Source of the DNA: Bermanella sp. 47_1433_sub80_T6
GTDB taxonomy: Bacteria > Pseudomonadota > Gammaproteobacteria > Pseudomonadales > Oceanobacteraceae
Length of the DNA: 37,544 nucleotides
Direction: 5' to 3'
NCBI GenBank assembly: GCA_002162985.1
Contig: MAAD01000207.1
Coordinates: 1-37,544, forward strand
Part shown: positions 25,090 through 34,684 of the stretch, one piece after another
Position numbering within the stretch: the first letter of the stretch is position 1
Layout of the letters: each line of letters starts with the position of its first letter
The notes under the pieces: model-generated
The model's database searches: none
What the model was told of the DNA's origin: nothing
What the model saw: the letters and a program-made list of their open reading frames with translations, nothing else
Translations under genes and position numbers: made by a program

Positions 25090-26001
25090 TTGAGCGAACA
25101 TATGTTTAATTTTTTACCTAAAAAACTGGTAGCCATTCTCGCCACTGGCTTACTGCTTTTGAACATGAGTATTTGGTGCCCGATATTATTAGCGCTGGCC
25201 TTTATCAAGGTCATCATCCCCCTAAAGGCCTGGCACAAGCTCATTACTCCCGTTATCACTAAGGTGGCGGAAATCTGGGTATATGGTAACTCTGCCTGGA
25301 TGGCCCTCACCCAGAAAACCCACTGGGATGTCCAGGGGCTGGGTAATTTACAGTACAAGGGCTGGTACCTGATAAACGCCAACCACCAGTCCTGGGTGGA
25401 CATATTGGTATTGCAGCATGTGTTTAAGGGAAAAATTCCGTTATTGAAATTTTTCCTCAAGCAGGAACTCATTAAAGTACCCGTCATGGGCCTGTGCTGG
25501 TGGGCGCTGGACTTCCCGTTCATGAAACGATTCAGTAAAGACTTCCTGGCAAAACACCCGGAAATGCGCGGTAAGGATTTAGAGACCACCCGTATCGCCT
25601 GTGAAAAATTTTCACAGATGCCTACTAGCGTCATGAATTTCATGGAAGGCACCCGTTTCACGCCGAAAAAACACGCCAAGCAGCAGTCTCCCTATACTCA
25701 TTTGCTTAAGCCCAAGGCCGGCGGCATTGCCTTTGCCATGAATGCCATGGGTGGGAAGTTTCAAAGCCTGTTAAACATCACCATCGTATACCCGGATGGC
25801 ATCCCCACCTTTGTGGACTTCCTGTCGGGTCGGGTGAAAAATATTATTGTTCGTGTGGAAGAAAATGCCATTCCGGTGCACTTCACCGAAAAGGATTACA
25901 ACAACGACCCCGAGTTTAAGGCCGAGTTTCAACAGTGGACCCATGAGATGTGGCTAGAAAAAGACCAGCTCATTGACCAATTACAAGCCAAGCAGGCTTA
26001 A
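25090..26001 (+). CDS. LPLAT-family lysophospholipid acyltransferase (YihG-like)
   Basis: NHQSWVDILVLQHVFKGKIPLLKFFLKQELIKVPVMGLCWWALDFPFMKR, NFMEGTRFTPKK. Confidence 0.9.
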   Translation: MSEHMFNFLPKKLVAILATGLLLLNMSIWCPILLALAFIKVIIPLKAWHKLITPVITKVAEIWVYGNSAWMALTQKTHWDVQGLGNLQYKGWYLINANHQSWVDILVLQHVFKGKIPLLKFFLKQELIKVPVMGLCWWALDFPFMKRFSKDFLAKHPEMRGKDLETTRIACEKFSQMPTSVMNFMEGTRFTPKKHAKQQSPYTHLLKPKAGGIAFAMNAMGGKFQSLLNITIVYPDGIPTFVDFLSGRVKNIIVRVEENAIPVHFTEKDYNNDPEFKAEFQQWTHEMWLEKDQLIDQLQAKQA

Positions 26002-26027
26002 CTCCTTCCCCCTTCTCCTTTCTTTTT

Positions 26028-26057
26028 AAAAGAGGCTTTTCTTTAAAGCCTCTTTTT
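26028..26057. terminator. Intrinsic terminator, possibly bidirectional
   Basis: AAAAGAGGCTTT-TCTTT-AAAGCCTCTTTT: perfect 12-bp stem with T-run. Confidence 0.88.
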
Positions 26058-26101
26058 GTTTCTATAGCAACATTACCCCGTGTCACTCACAAGGAATCTC
26101 C

Positions 26102-27064
26102 ATGCAAGTATTCGATGACGTTAGCCAATCCATAGGCAATACCCCATTGGTGCGTTTAAAAAAACTCACCAGCGCCAACATCCTGTTAAAAATTGAAAGC
26201 CGTAACCCTACTAACTCGGTTAAATGTCGCATCGGCGCTAACATGATCTGGCAGGCTGAAAAAGATGGTGCCTTGACGCCCGGCATGGAAATCGTGGAAC
26301 CCACCAGCGGCAATACGGGTATCGCCCTGGCCTTCGTGGGGGCGGCGCGAGGTTATAAAGTCACCCTAACCATGCCTGCCACCATGAGCCTGGAACGTAG
26401 AAAAGTCATGAAAGCATTGGGTGCCAACATAGTACTAACCGAAGGCCCCAAGGGCATGCAGGGCGCCATCGACAAGGCGCAACAGCTAGTAGATGAGGCA
26501 CCTCAACAGCGCCTAATGTTGCAGCAGTTCAGCAACCCGGCCAACCCGGCCATCCATGAAAAAACCACTGGCCCGGAAATCTGGCGCGATACCGATGGCA
26601 CCATCGATATTCTAGTGGCTGGCGTGGGCACAGGCGGCACCATCTCTGGAGTAAGTCGCTATATCAAACAGACCCAGGGCAAACAAATTACCAGTGTGGC
26701 AGTGGAGCCCAGCGCCTCGCCGCTTATCAGCCAGCAGCGAGCCGGAGAAAAACTGGCACCTGCTCCCCACAAGATTCAAGGCATTGGCGCCAACTTCATT
26801 CCAGATAACCTGGATCTGGACCTTATCGATCAGGTAGAGACCATCGACAATGAAGAAGCCATCGAAATGGCCCAACGACTCATGAAAGAAGAAGGCATCC
26901 TGGCCGGCATTTCAGGTGGTGCTGCGGTGGCGGCAGCCATTAAAGTGGCCGAACAAGAGCAGCACCAGGGCAAAACCCTAGTAGTGATATTGCCTGATTC
27001 TGGTGAACGTTACTTATCCACGGTCTTATTTGATGGCATCTTCAGTGACGCTGAGATGGCATAA
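26102..27064 (+). CDS. cysK: Cysteine synthase A
   Basis: [29 protein letters not shown] (PLP-Lys), [27 protein letters not shown]. Confidence 0.94.
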   Translation: MQVFDDVSQSIGNTPLVRLKKLTSANILLKIESRNPTNSVKCRIGANMIWQAEKDGALTPGMEIVEPTSGNTGIALAFVGAARGYKVTLTMPATMSLERRKVMKALGANIVLTEGPKGMQGAIDKAQQLVDEAPQQRLMLQQFSNPANPAIHEKTTGPEIWRDTDGTIDILVAGVGTGGTISGVSRYIKQTQGKQITSVAVEPSASPLISQQRAGEKLAPAPHKIQGIGANFIPDNLDLDLIDQVETIDNEEAIEMAQRLMKEEGILAGISGGAAVAAAIKVAEQEQHQGKTLVVILPDSGERYLSTVLFDGIFSDAEMA

Positions 27065-27139
27065 CGGATAAGCCCCGCCATGTCCCTAGTGGACTGAATT
27101 AACTTGCAAAAAATGACTAATTTTTCGTTTTCTGGTCTA

Positions 27140-27176
27140 ACCTCTAAGGAGGTGTACTGAAAAGTTCGGTGCACCT
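27140..27176 (+). promoter_or_regulatory. Two mutually exclusive leader hairpins upstream of the REC-REC-HK gene
   Basis: ACCTC-TAAG-GAGGT (27140-27153) overlaps AGGTGTAC (27150-27157)/GTGCACCT (27169-27176). Confidence 0.3.
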
Positions 27177-27220
27177 TCACACAGAGCAACACTAGGTCAC
27201 GAGAAAGGGAAGTTCTTTGC

Positions 27221-28660
27221 ATGCTCGGCGGAAAAGTACTCATTATTGAAGACACCCAATCTTTGGCCATAGCCATCAAAACCGAGCTTCAAGAAACCTA
27301 TCAGATAAAGTCAGACATTGCCGCCACCCTGGCCCAAGCCCAAGCCCTGCTAAAAGCTGCCCCTGAAGACTACTTTATTTCCACCGTGGATCTGCAATTG
27401 CCCGATTGCATCGAAGGTGCCGCCATTGACCTGGTAAATAATTATAATGTACCCGCCATTGTTTTTACCGGACAACATGACCCTTCCATACGTGCCCACT
27501 TTCATACCCACGACCTGGTGGATTATGTATTTAAAACCGGGGCATACAGCATCCTGTACATCTGCCGGTTAATTAACCGGGTTTTATTCAACCAGGACTT
27601 TACCATCCTGGTAGTGGACGACAGCCGCTCGGCTCTCATGAACATTAAAAAGCTGCTAAGTAACCAGGGCTTTCAAATACTGTGTGCAAAAGACGCCAGC
27701 GAATGCATGATGGCCATGAAACATGAGCCCGACATGGTGATTCTGGATCAATTTTTACCGGATGGTATGGGCCATGATATATGCCGCGATATTCGCACTT
27801 TGCATACCAACCCCACCCTGCAAATCATCGGCGTATCCAGTAAGGGCGACAAGGATACCGCCGCTTTTTTCCTAAAAAATGGTGGCGACGACTTTTTACT
27901 GCGCCCTTTTAATCCGGAAGAATTTATTCACCGAATCAATCAACGAGCCGACTACGTGGATCAGATTCGTGATCTGGAAAAAATAAGCGATGAAAAAAAC
28001 AAGTTTTTAGGTATGGCCGCCCACGACCTACGTAACCCATTAAGCATCATTCAGCAAGCCAGTAAACGCCTGCATAAGGGCACATTAACCCCTGAGAAAA
28101 TGAATTTGTTATTGGATATGATTCAAAAAAGTACCTCTGGCATGCAACAGTTACTGGATGACTTGCTGGACATCAGTGCCATCGAGTCGGGAAAAATCAC
28201 CCTGCACAAATTGCCGTTAAATTTAACCGAGATATGTCACGAACGAGTGCAGGTCTTTCAACAAAAAGCACAGGCAAAAAATATCGAAATTATCGAAAAC
28301 CTGCCCAACAGTGCCATGGTGGAATTTGACCCCACCCGCATAACCCAGGTAATCGATAACCTGTTAAGCAACGCCATTAAATATTCCCCGGAGAATTTTC
28401 AAATTTCCGTTAGCATAGATAAGGAATCGGATTTTTTACGGGTAAATGTCATGGACCAAGGGCCCGGAATCAATGAAGGTGATGTGGACAAGTTATTTAA
28501 AGCCTTTAACCGCTTAGGCCACAGAACCACAGGGGGTGAGTCCAGTCACGGACTGGGGTTGTCCATTTGCCTAAGAATTGTGGAGGCCCACATGGGCAGC
28601 ATAGGTTATAAAGACGCGCCAGATTGCGGCAGCCATTTTTATTTTGACCTGCCTAAATAA
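27221..28660 (+). CDS. Sensor histidine kinase with two N-terminal receiver domains (REC-REC-HisKA-HATPase)
   Basis: KVLIIEDTQS...; FTILVVDDSRSALMNIKKLL...DMVILDQFLPDGMG; FLGMAAHDLRNPLSII (H-box); HATPase NLLSNAIKYSPE, DQGPGIN, SHGLGLSIC. Confidence 0.92.
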   Translation: MLGGKVLIIEDTQSLAIAIKTELQETYQIKSDIAATLAQAQALLKAAPEDYFISTVDLQLPDCIEGAAIDLVNNYNVPAIVFTGQHDPSIRAHFHTHDLVDYVFKTGAYSILYICRLINRVLFNQDFTILVVDDSRSALMNIKKLLSNQGFQILCAKDASECMMAMKHEPDMVILDQFLPDGMGHDICRDIRTLHTNPTLQIIGVSSKGDKDTAAFFLKNGGDDFLLRPFNPEEFIHRINQRADYVDQIRDLEKISDEKNKFLGMAAHDLRNPLSIIQQASKRLHKGTLTPEKMNLLLDMIQKSTSGMQQLLDDLLDISAIESGKITLHKLPLNLTEICHERVQVFQQKAQAKNIEIIENLPNSAMVEFDPTRITQVIDNLLSNAIKYSPENFQISVSIDKESDFLRVNVMDQGPGINEGDVDKLFKAFNRLGHRTTGGESSHGLGLSICLRIVEAHMGSIGYKDAPDCGSHFYFDLPK

Positions 28661-28747
28661 CCTCTATGCTATTAAGGCACGTATACTTCTATCATGTAGT
28701 TTAGCCCGTACTCATGGTTCTTAGGAGTGATAACCTTATTTTGTGGA

Positions 28748-28812
28748 ACGCCGTAAATTCATCCATGAAGGCTTGCTTCGGCATCCCTGCCTCATGCATC
28801 CATAAAACATGG
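28748..28812. repeat. Candidate REP-like palindromic intergenic element
   Basis: GCGCCGTAAATYCATCCATG-type element: CGCCGTAAATTCATCCATGAAGGCTTGCTTCGGCATCCCTGCC with sub-palindromes TTCATCCATGAA and GGCA-TCCC-TGCC. Resembles dispersed elements of marine gammaproteobacteria from memory; single copy seen here. Confidence 0.4.
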
Positions 28813-28855
28813 CATTCACTCCTTTTAAATCTACTGGACTGCTTTGGAGAAAGTA

Positions 28856-29881
28856 TTAATATTCATCCGGACCAATGATCATTTCGAAGCGTAAATTAAG
28901 TGCTGCGGTAGGAAAGTAGTCTTTCTCTCTGGGCCAGGCCACTTCTGGCACGATCTCGGCAAATACAAAATGTTTATAAATCTTGCGACGATAACTCACC
29001 GACAAAACGTAATTGTTAACTTTGGCAATCTGCTCAGTATCCCCAAAAACAACCATGCGATATAACATGGCCGCGCGGTGACTTAATTCATCAAAAATAG
29101 CGGCACTGGTCTGCAACTCGGCAAAGTCATTGGACAATAAATAGTCGGCACTAAAAGCGGTGCGAAAGTGACGGCGCATATCCAAGGGCCTTAAGAGACT
29201 GGCGTTGACCGAGGTGCCCCACTCCACGTCGGTGCGCCATGACATACTGTGTAACAGCCGTGAACGCCACTCATTAAAATAATCGGTACGACGGGTTCTC
29301 ACTCGGGAAAAATACACAGGCTGCCCGGCCCAGCGCACGCCGTTATCCCAACTGGTCTTCCAGCGCTTGCCATCACGTAGCTCCACACGAATGGCAGTGG
29401 AATAGGTAACATTACCGGTAGTACCAATGAGATCGGATTCTTTTTGATCGTCTTCATTTTCATCGGTTTCCACCAATAATTTAAAACGATCCCGGGATCT
29501 GGGTAAAACCAGCTTCAGGTTGATGCCCACCTGATAATCCACACCCTCTCCTTGCACCCGGCGGGTGGTAAAAAAAATGCGGCCGTTGCTGCCTGACGAC
29601 TCATCGTTAACCAACTCGTCATCAAAGAAGGCTCCCATGAAAAATGAATCGACCCCGTCATTGAGGCTCTCCACATAACCCTTGGCAAAATCCCGTGACC
29701 ACTCCAGCACCACAATATCTTCCTGCTCTTCAATCACTTCTTCTTTTGGCTGGAAATGTTCATCCGGGGTAGCGGGCTCATCTATCACCCTGGCAGGCTT
29801 GGCATTGCTGCCAGCCAACAGCCCAGGGCTCCACAGGAAAACCATGATAATGCTCAAAAAACCCGCCATGACTCTCATCAT
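28856..29881 (-). CDS. Secreted, beta-rich (probably outer-membrane) protein of unknown function
   Basis: Signal peptide MMRVMAGFLSIIMVFLWSPGLLAG; alternating beta pattern, aromatic C-terminal region; start overlaps the fieF stop. Confidence 0.65.
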   Translation of the reverse strand: MMRVMAGFLSIIMVFLWSPGLLAGSNAKPARVIDEPATPDEHFQPKEEVIEEQEDIVVLEWSRDFAKGYVESLNDGVDSFFMGAFFDDELVNDESSGSNGRIFFTTRRVQGEGVDYQVGINLKLVLPRSRDRFKLLVETDENEDDQKESDLIGTTGNVTYSTAIRVELRDGKRWKTSWDNGVRWAGQPVYFSRVRTRRTDYFNEWRSRLLHSMSWRTDVEWGTSVNASLLRPLDMRRHFRTAFSADYLLSNDFAELQTSAAIFDELSHRAAMLYRMVVFGDTEQIAKVNNYVLSVSYRRKIYKHFVFAEIVPEVAWPREKDYFPTAALNLRFEMIIGPDEY

Positions 29882-30750
29882 CAGCTTGCTACCTTAACCG
29901 GGTCCAGGTGAATGATCACATCGGCATTGTTATATTCGCTAGTGATGCGGTTCTCGATACGATCGCCAATTTCATGGGCAGACCACAGAGCCAGGTTTTC
30001 ATCCAATTCCAGATGAAATTGCACAAATAAATTAGGGCCCGCCATGCGACAGCGCACATCATGGCAGCCCTCGCTGCCTTGAGAGCTACGCACTAACTCT
30101 TCTATTTTTTCCTCCACCTCGGGCAATTGTTGATCCATTAATTCTTCCACCGCTCGGGCTCCCACCTTCCAGGCGTTGAAACATAAAAATGCCCCTATGC
30201 CCACGGCCATTACCGAATCCAGCCAAAAGATACCAAAACCCACCAACACCATAGTGATCATCACCGCACCGTTCATTAACAGGTCCCCCTGGTAATGCAA
30301 AGAGTCGGCCTCGACGATCAAGGACCTGGTTTTACTCACCACATATTTTTGAAAGCGCACCAATGCCAGCGTCAGGATGATGGCAAACAAACTCACCGCC
30401 ACCCCCCATTCACTATTGACCACCTGGCGCTCATCCAGCATGGCATCGAAACTGTTAAGCACTAACACCACGGCTGAACCTATCATGAAAGCCGATTGGG
30501 CAAGGGCGGCAATGGATTCCAACTTGCCATGACCGTATCTGTGGTCGCTATCGGCGGGCTGCAGGGCATAACGCAGGGCGATGAAATTCATGAAAGAGGT
30601 CACGCCATCCAGCAAGGAATCCAGCAAGGAGCCCAGCAAACTCACCGAGCCGGTGGCCCAGTAAACCCAAGTCTTGGTTATAATTAATATCACCGCCACC
30701 ACAATAGAGGCCAAGGTGGCTTGCCGACTCAGATGATCATGACTGCTCAT
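29881..30750 (-). CDS. fieF: Cation diffusion facilitator (FieF/YiiP-like)
   Basis: SLLDSLLDGVTSFMNFIALRYALQPADSDHRYGHGKLESIAAL; SLHYQGDLLMNG. Confidence 0.93.
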   Translation of the reverse strand: MSSHDHLSRQATLASIVVAVILIITKTWVYWATGSVSLLGSLLDSLLDGVTSFMNFIALRYALQPADSDHRYGHGKLESIAALAQSAFMIGSAVVLVLNSFDAMLDERQVVNSEWGVAVSLFAIILTLALVRFQKYVVSKTRSLIVEADSLHYQGDLLMNGAVMITMVLVGFGIFWLDSVMAVGIGAFLCFNAWKVGARAVEELMDQQLPEVEEKIEELVRSSQGSEGCHDVRCRMAGPNLFVQFHLELDENLALWSAHEIGDRIENRITSEYNNADVIIHLDPVKVAS

Positions 30751-30988
30751 GAAATAAACCCTTACTATCCATATAACCCTAGCATACCAAACAGGCTGCC
30801 CTTCAATATCTCAGTATAAAGTACCAAACATATGCAGCAGCACCTTTGTTAGCGCATATGGCTATAATTTTTAGCCAATCCACTCTATTTCCTCCATAAA
30901 AGCCAAGTTATCGGCCTAGGTCAGCAGAGCCAAATCACAGCCGCCCAGAAATTTACTATGCTTAAGCCAAGTCATAAAAGGAAAGGCA

Positions 30989-31897
30989 ATGCCTCAGGTA
31001 ATGGTGGTGGATGATTCACGCACCCAGAGGGTGATCGTCAGCGAATATTTACGGTCGTTAGATTGTGACATCATCCTGTGTGAGTCGGGCCAGGAAGCGC
31101 TCATGACGGTGAGCGAGCAGATACCCGATCTTATTATTCTGGATGTGGAAATGCCGGGCCTGTCAGGCTTTGAGACCTGTAAAGCCATTCGTGGCTTTTT
31201 ACAGGAGCACTGGGTACCCATTATTTACCTCACCGGGCGCAGCGACCCGGAGGACATAGTGGAAGGTTTAAATGTGGGCGGGGACACCTATTTAAGTAAA
31301 CCGGTGCACAAGGATGTATTAAGTGCCATTGCCAGGGCCATGTTGCGCCTGTCATCTATTCAGGCCGAGCTAATGAAGGCCAATAAAAAACTCGATGAAG
31401 TGGCTCACTTTGATGTGCTCACCCAAATTATGAACCGCCGGGGTTACCAGCACATGCTGGAGCGTTACTGGAAAGATCATCAGCGCCGCAAAGCCAGCTT
31501 AACGGTGATGTTGATGGACATAGATTTCTTTAAAAAATACAACGACAACTACGGCCATATACAAGGGGATCAATGTTTACGCCAGGTGGCGCAAGCATTA
31601 AAACAAGCCCTCAAGCGCCCCATCGATGTGCTGGCCCGCTACGGGGGGGAAGAATTTGTGGTGTTATTGCCCGACACCGCCACCACCGGCGCTTTAAAGG
31701 TGGCACAACGCTTTATTGAAGCCATGTTAGAGGCCAACATCCCACACGAATATTCAGACTGCCAGCCCCATGTAACTTTAAGCATCGGCCTGGCCCATGC
31801 CGATTTGGATAACGAGACCAGCAAACAGGTGTTAGAGCGTGCCGACACGGCGCTGTACCAAGCCAAAGAGGCGGGTCGAAATTGTGTGCGCTACTAG
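30989..31897 (+). CDS. REC-GGDEF response regulator diguanylate cyclase
   Basis: MVVDDSRTQRVIVSEYL...DLIILDVEMPGLSGFE; MLMDIDFFKKYNDNYGH; ARYGGEEFVVLLPD. Confidence 0.95.
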   Translation: MPQVMVVDDSRTQRVIVSEYLRSLDCDIILCESGQEALMTVSEQIPDLIILDVEMPGLSGFETCKAIRGFLQEHWVPIIYLTGRSDPEDIVEGLNVGGDTYLSKPVHKDVLSAIARAMLRLSSIQAELMKANKKLDEVAHFDVLTQIMNRRGYQHMLERYWKDHQRRKASLTVMLMDIDFFKKYNDNYGHIQGDQCLRQVAQALKQALKRPIDVLARYGGEEFVVLLPDTATTGALKVAQRFIEAMLEANIPHEYSDCQPHVTLSIGLAHADLDNETSKQVLERADTALYQAKEAGRNCVRY

Positions 31898-31921
31898 GCC
31901 GAACAACATGAAGGAGCGAGT

Positions 31922-32713
31922 ATGTCTCTGCAAATACAAGATTTAACCGTGTTGCTCATCGAGCCTTCTGCCACCCAGAGCAAGATCATCAAACAGGTGT
32001 TGCTGGATGAAGGCATAGATAAACTGGATATCCTCAAGAACGGCCAGCAAGCACTTGATTTTGTGAAAACCAGTCAGCCCGATCTGCTCATCAGCACTAT
32101 GTACTTTGATGACATGACCGCCATCGAGCTGGTGCAAACCATTCGTGGCCAATCACACAGTCAAGACATTAACTTCATGCTGATCTCCAGTGAAACCAGT
32201 TTTGCCATGCTTGACCCCATCAAACAGGCCGGGGTATTGGCGGTATTGCCCAAACCGTTTGATCGCAGGGACTTTCGCACCGCCCTGCGCTCGGCCCGGG
32301 ATACTCTGGAGGTATCCAGCCTGACGCTTAAAAATTTGGATATGGATAATTTAAAAGGCCTAGTGGTGGACGATTCCAGGACGGCTCGTCGTCACATCTC
32401 GAAACTATTGAAGGCCTGCGGAATTGAAGATTGTTTACAGGCCGAAAATGGCCGTCAGGCCATTGAAGTGTTGCACCAGGAAAGTGTCGACTTTATTATC
32501 ACCGATTACAACATGCCGGAAATGAATGGCCAGGAACTGGCCGAATATTTAACCCGTTCGGAGTTTTCCTATATACCTGTGCTCATGGTCACCAGTGAAT
32601 CCGACAACAGCCGCTTAAGCGCTGTGCGTCAGGCCGGGGTTTGCGCGCTGTTCGACAAGACCATAGACCCGGCGTCGTTAAGATCCACCTTGAGCAACAT
32701 GCTGGAAAATTAA
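31922..32713 (+). CDS. Tandem receiver protein (pseudo-REC plus canonical REC)
   Basis: N-term LLIEPSATQSKIIKQVL...PDLLISTMYFDD (phospho-Asp lost); C-term GLVVDDSRTARRHISKLL...FIITDYNMPEMNGQ...MVTSE...FDK. Confidence 0.9.
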   Translation: MSLQIQDLTVLLIEPSATQSKIIKQVLLDEGIDKLDILKNGQQALDFVKTSQPDLLISTMYFDDMTAIELVQTIRGQSHSQDINFMLISSETSFAMLDPIKQAGVLAVLPKPFDRRDFRTALRSARDTLEVSSLTLKNLDMDNLKGLVVDDSRTARRHISKLLKACGIEDCLQAENGRQAIEVLHQESVDFIITDYNMPEMNGQELAEYLTRSEFSYIPVLMVTSESDNSRLSAVRQAGVCALFDKTIDPASLRSTLSNMLEN

Positions 32714-32733
32714 CGCCCAGCTAGTAAGGGCCG

Positions 32734-32988
32734 CTATTGGTTAATTTTCTCGATCATTAATTTACAAGCACTTTGTTTGCTCTGTGCTTGAACCATCAAA
32801 CTTTTTTTGTCTGCAGTGATTAACATTAATTGCGGCGGCAGCCAACGCATAAAATAACCCTTTTGCATCTTCTGCTCCAGCTGTTCACAGGAGGGGGCCG
32901 GCCACCATTGATAAACTATCGCTGCCCCTAAAAAAACCAAAGTGGCCGTACCAAAAGGCAGCAGTGACTTGCGATTAGGATCAATCAT
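32734..32988 (-). CDS. Small membrane-anchored protein, unknown function
   Basis: MIDPNRKSLLPFGTATLVFLGAAIVYQWWPAPSCEQLEQKM...; start at 32988 overlaps the end of the upstream acyltransferase. Confidence 0.6.
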   Translation of the reverse strand: MIDPNRKSLLPFGTATLVFLGAAIVYQWWPAPSCEQLEQKMQKGYFMRWLPPQLMLITADKKSLMVQAQSKQSACKLMIEKINQ

Positions 32989-34093
32989 GTTGCTTGGCCT
33001 CCGCTTGTAAAATAACGGGCTGAGCATAGGTTTGAATGATCTGCTGATACACAGATTTGGGCAGGTGGCCATATTTCTGCTGCCACATGGCATCGTCTGC
33101 CTCACTGCTTCCACTCACCAATGCCTGGGCTTGCAGGTGATTATCAAACAGGTCGTAATGACTATGAATTTCATGATCGATGGCTTTACTCCACTGATCG
33201 GCCATATTGTCATCCTGTGACAACGGCGCAGAGAAATGCACCGACACTCGACCCTTTTTACCCTTAATGCCTTTAATAATGCTTAAAAAATCTTCATCTT
33301 TCGATTTTTCGTAATGACCGTGGCGCCGCTGTGCATCCAACTCACGGGCCTTATCCTCATCACAAGGATCCCATTCATAACTGATGGAAACCGGCACCAG
33401 TTTTAGGTAATTCATGCTTTCCTTAAATTCCCAACCCGCCTTACGCCCCGCCATGTGTAGCATTTTTAGCACGGCAGTATCGGTCATGTCCTTACCGTCT
33501 TTGGCACGCCCTTCTTTTTGCGCAATCCAAATGCTTTGCCCGGTTTTAATGCTGTGGTGTATGTAAGCCGACAACTTATTCACCGCGGCCAACTTATCTT
33601 TACGGGTACCGGGTGAGCGCTGCACCACAAAACTTTTATTTAAACGCATAAGCTTGGCCACAAATTGACGTTCTAATAAATTATCGCCAATGGCAATTTT
33701 ACAGGTGGCGTGACCTGCGTTTAATAATGCGTAATTCACCAGCATAGGGTCCATGGCAATGTCCCGGTGATTACTAACAAACACATAAGATCTGTTTTTA
33801 TCCAGGTTCTCCAGGCCCGTCACTTTAAATTCGGTGACGGTTCTGTCCATGAGTGAGCGCACCAAGGGCGCTAACTTATTTTGCATGGACTGCACGCTGT
33901 GCACATTTTTAAATTGGCGCATCATGGTTTTTTTAATGCGCCCTTGAATAAGGCCCGGAAAAATCCGTTGCAGGCGCGGGAATTTCTGCAAGGCTAAAAA
34001 TTGCAAAAACTCACTGTCTTTTAGCAGTGACAGTAAAACATCATTTACTTCATGGTCGGCATAGGCGCGAATATCATCAAAATCTTGTTTCAT
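32981..34093 (-). CDS. PlsC/LPLAT-type acyltransferase
   Basis: YVFVSNHRDIAMDPMLVNYALL, FVVQRSPGTRKDKLAAVNKLSAYIHHS, IWIAQKEGRAKDG. Confidence 0.88.
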   Translation of the reverse strand: MKQDFDDIRAYADHEVNDVLLSLLKDSEFLQFLALQKFPRLQRIFPGLIQGRIKKTMMRQFKNVHSVQSMQNKLAPLVRSLMDRTVTEFKVTGLENLDKNRSYVFVSNHRDIAMDPMLVNYALLNAGHATCKIAIGDNLLERQFVAKLMRLNKSFVVQRSPGTRKDKLAAVNKLSAYIHHSIKTGQSIWIAQKEGRAKDGKDMTDTAVLKMLHMAGRKAGWEFKESMNYLKLVPVSISYEWDPCDEDKARELDAQRRHGHYEKSKDEDFLSIIKGIKGKKGRVSVHFSAPLSQDDNMADQWSKAIDHEIHSHYDLFDNHLQAQALVSGSSEADDAMWQQKYGHLPKSVYQQIIQTYAQPVILQAEAKQHD

Positions 34094-34094
34094 A

Positions 34095-34571
34095 CTATTT
34101 TTTACTACTTTTCATAAATTGCTCAGACCAATAACTTGCTTGTGTCTCATCCACCGACACCCCCCACAAGCCATCTGTATAGGCTTTTTTTAATTTCAAG
34201 GCCGCCATGGTATGACCCTGGTTAGCGGCTTGTTTATACAATTCCAAAATATCTTCGTCTTTATGTTTTAAACCCAAGGCTTCATCACACATGGCCTGCG
34301 CTAACATGAATTGTGCATCCGGGTTGCCCTGGTCAGCGGCAGTGCGCAAGTACTTCACCCCCACCTGACGCGAAGAAATACCTACCCCACGATGGGTTAA
34401 TATTTGCCCTGCCATCAACAAAGCCTGACCATGACCTGCGTTGGCGGCACGTTGCAGGCAGTTCATGGAAAGGTCATGCAGCCATTTTTGCCAACGCCCC
34501 ATACCACTGTTAAAAATAAACGCCCCTAAAGGGTATTGTATCTTGGCCAACATTTCGTTTTTCAATGTCAT
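34095..34571 (-). CDS. Sel1-like repeat protein
   Basis: GVKYLRTAADQGNPDAQFMLAQAMCDEALG...YKQAANQGHTMAALKLKKAYTDG. Confidence 0.85.
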   Translation of the reverse strand: MTLKNEMLAKIQYPLGAFIFNSGMGRWQKWLHDLSMNCLQRAANAGHGQALLMAGQILTHRGVGISSRQVGVKYLRTAADQGNPDAQFMLAQAMCDEALGLKHKDEDILELYKQAANQGHTMAALKLKKAYTDGLWGVSVDETQASYWSEQFMKSSKK

Positions 34572-34684
34572 GGTGACGTCACTTTATAGCCCTACAAAAC
34601 ACTGGTTTTTATAAATTTACGCTTATGGGACAATACGAGCATTCCCCATTTAAACACGCTTAACTTTACTAAGGACTCCATTTT

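Noticed and set aside
25059-25679. 206-aa minus ORF
   Set aside because: Antisense to a clear LPLAT acyltransferase; coding signal and motifs lie on the plus strand.
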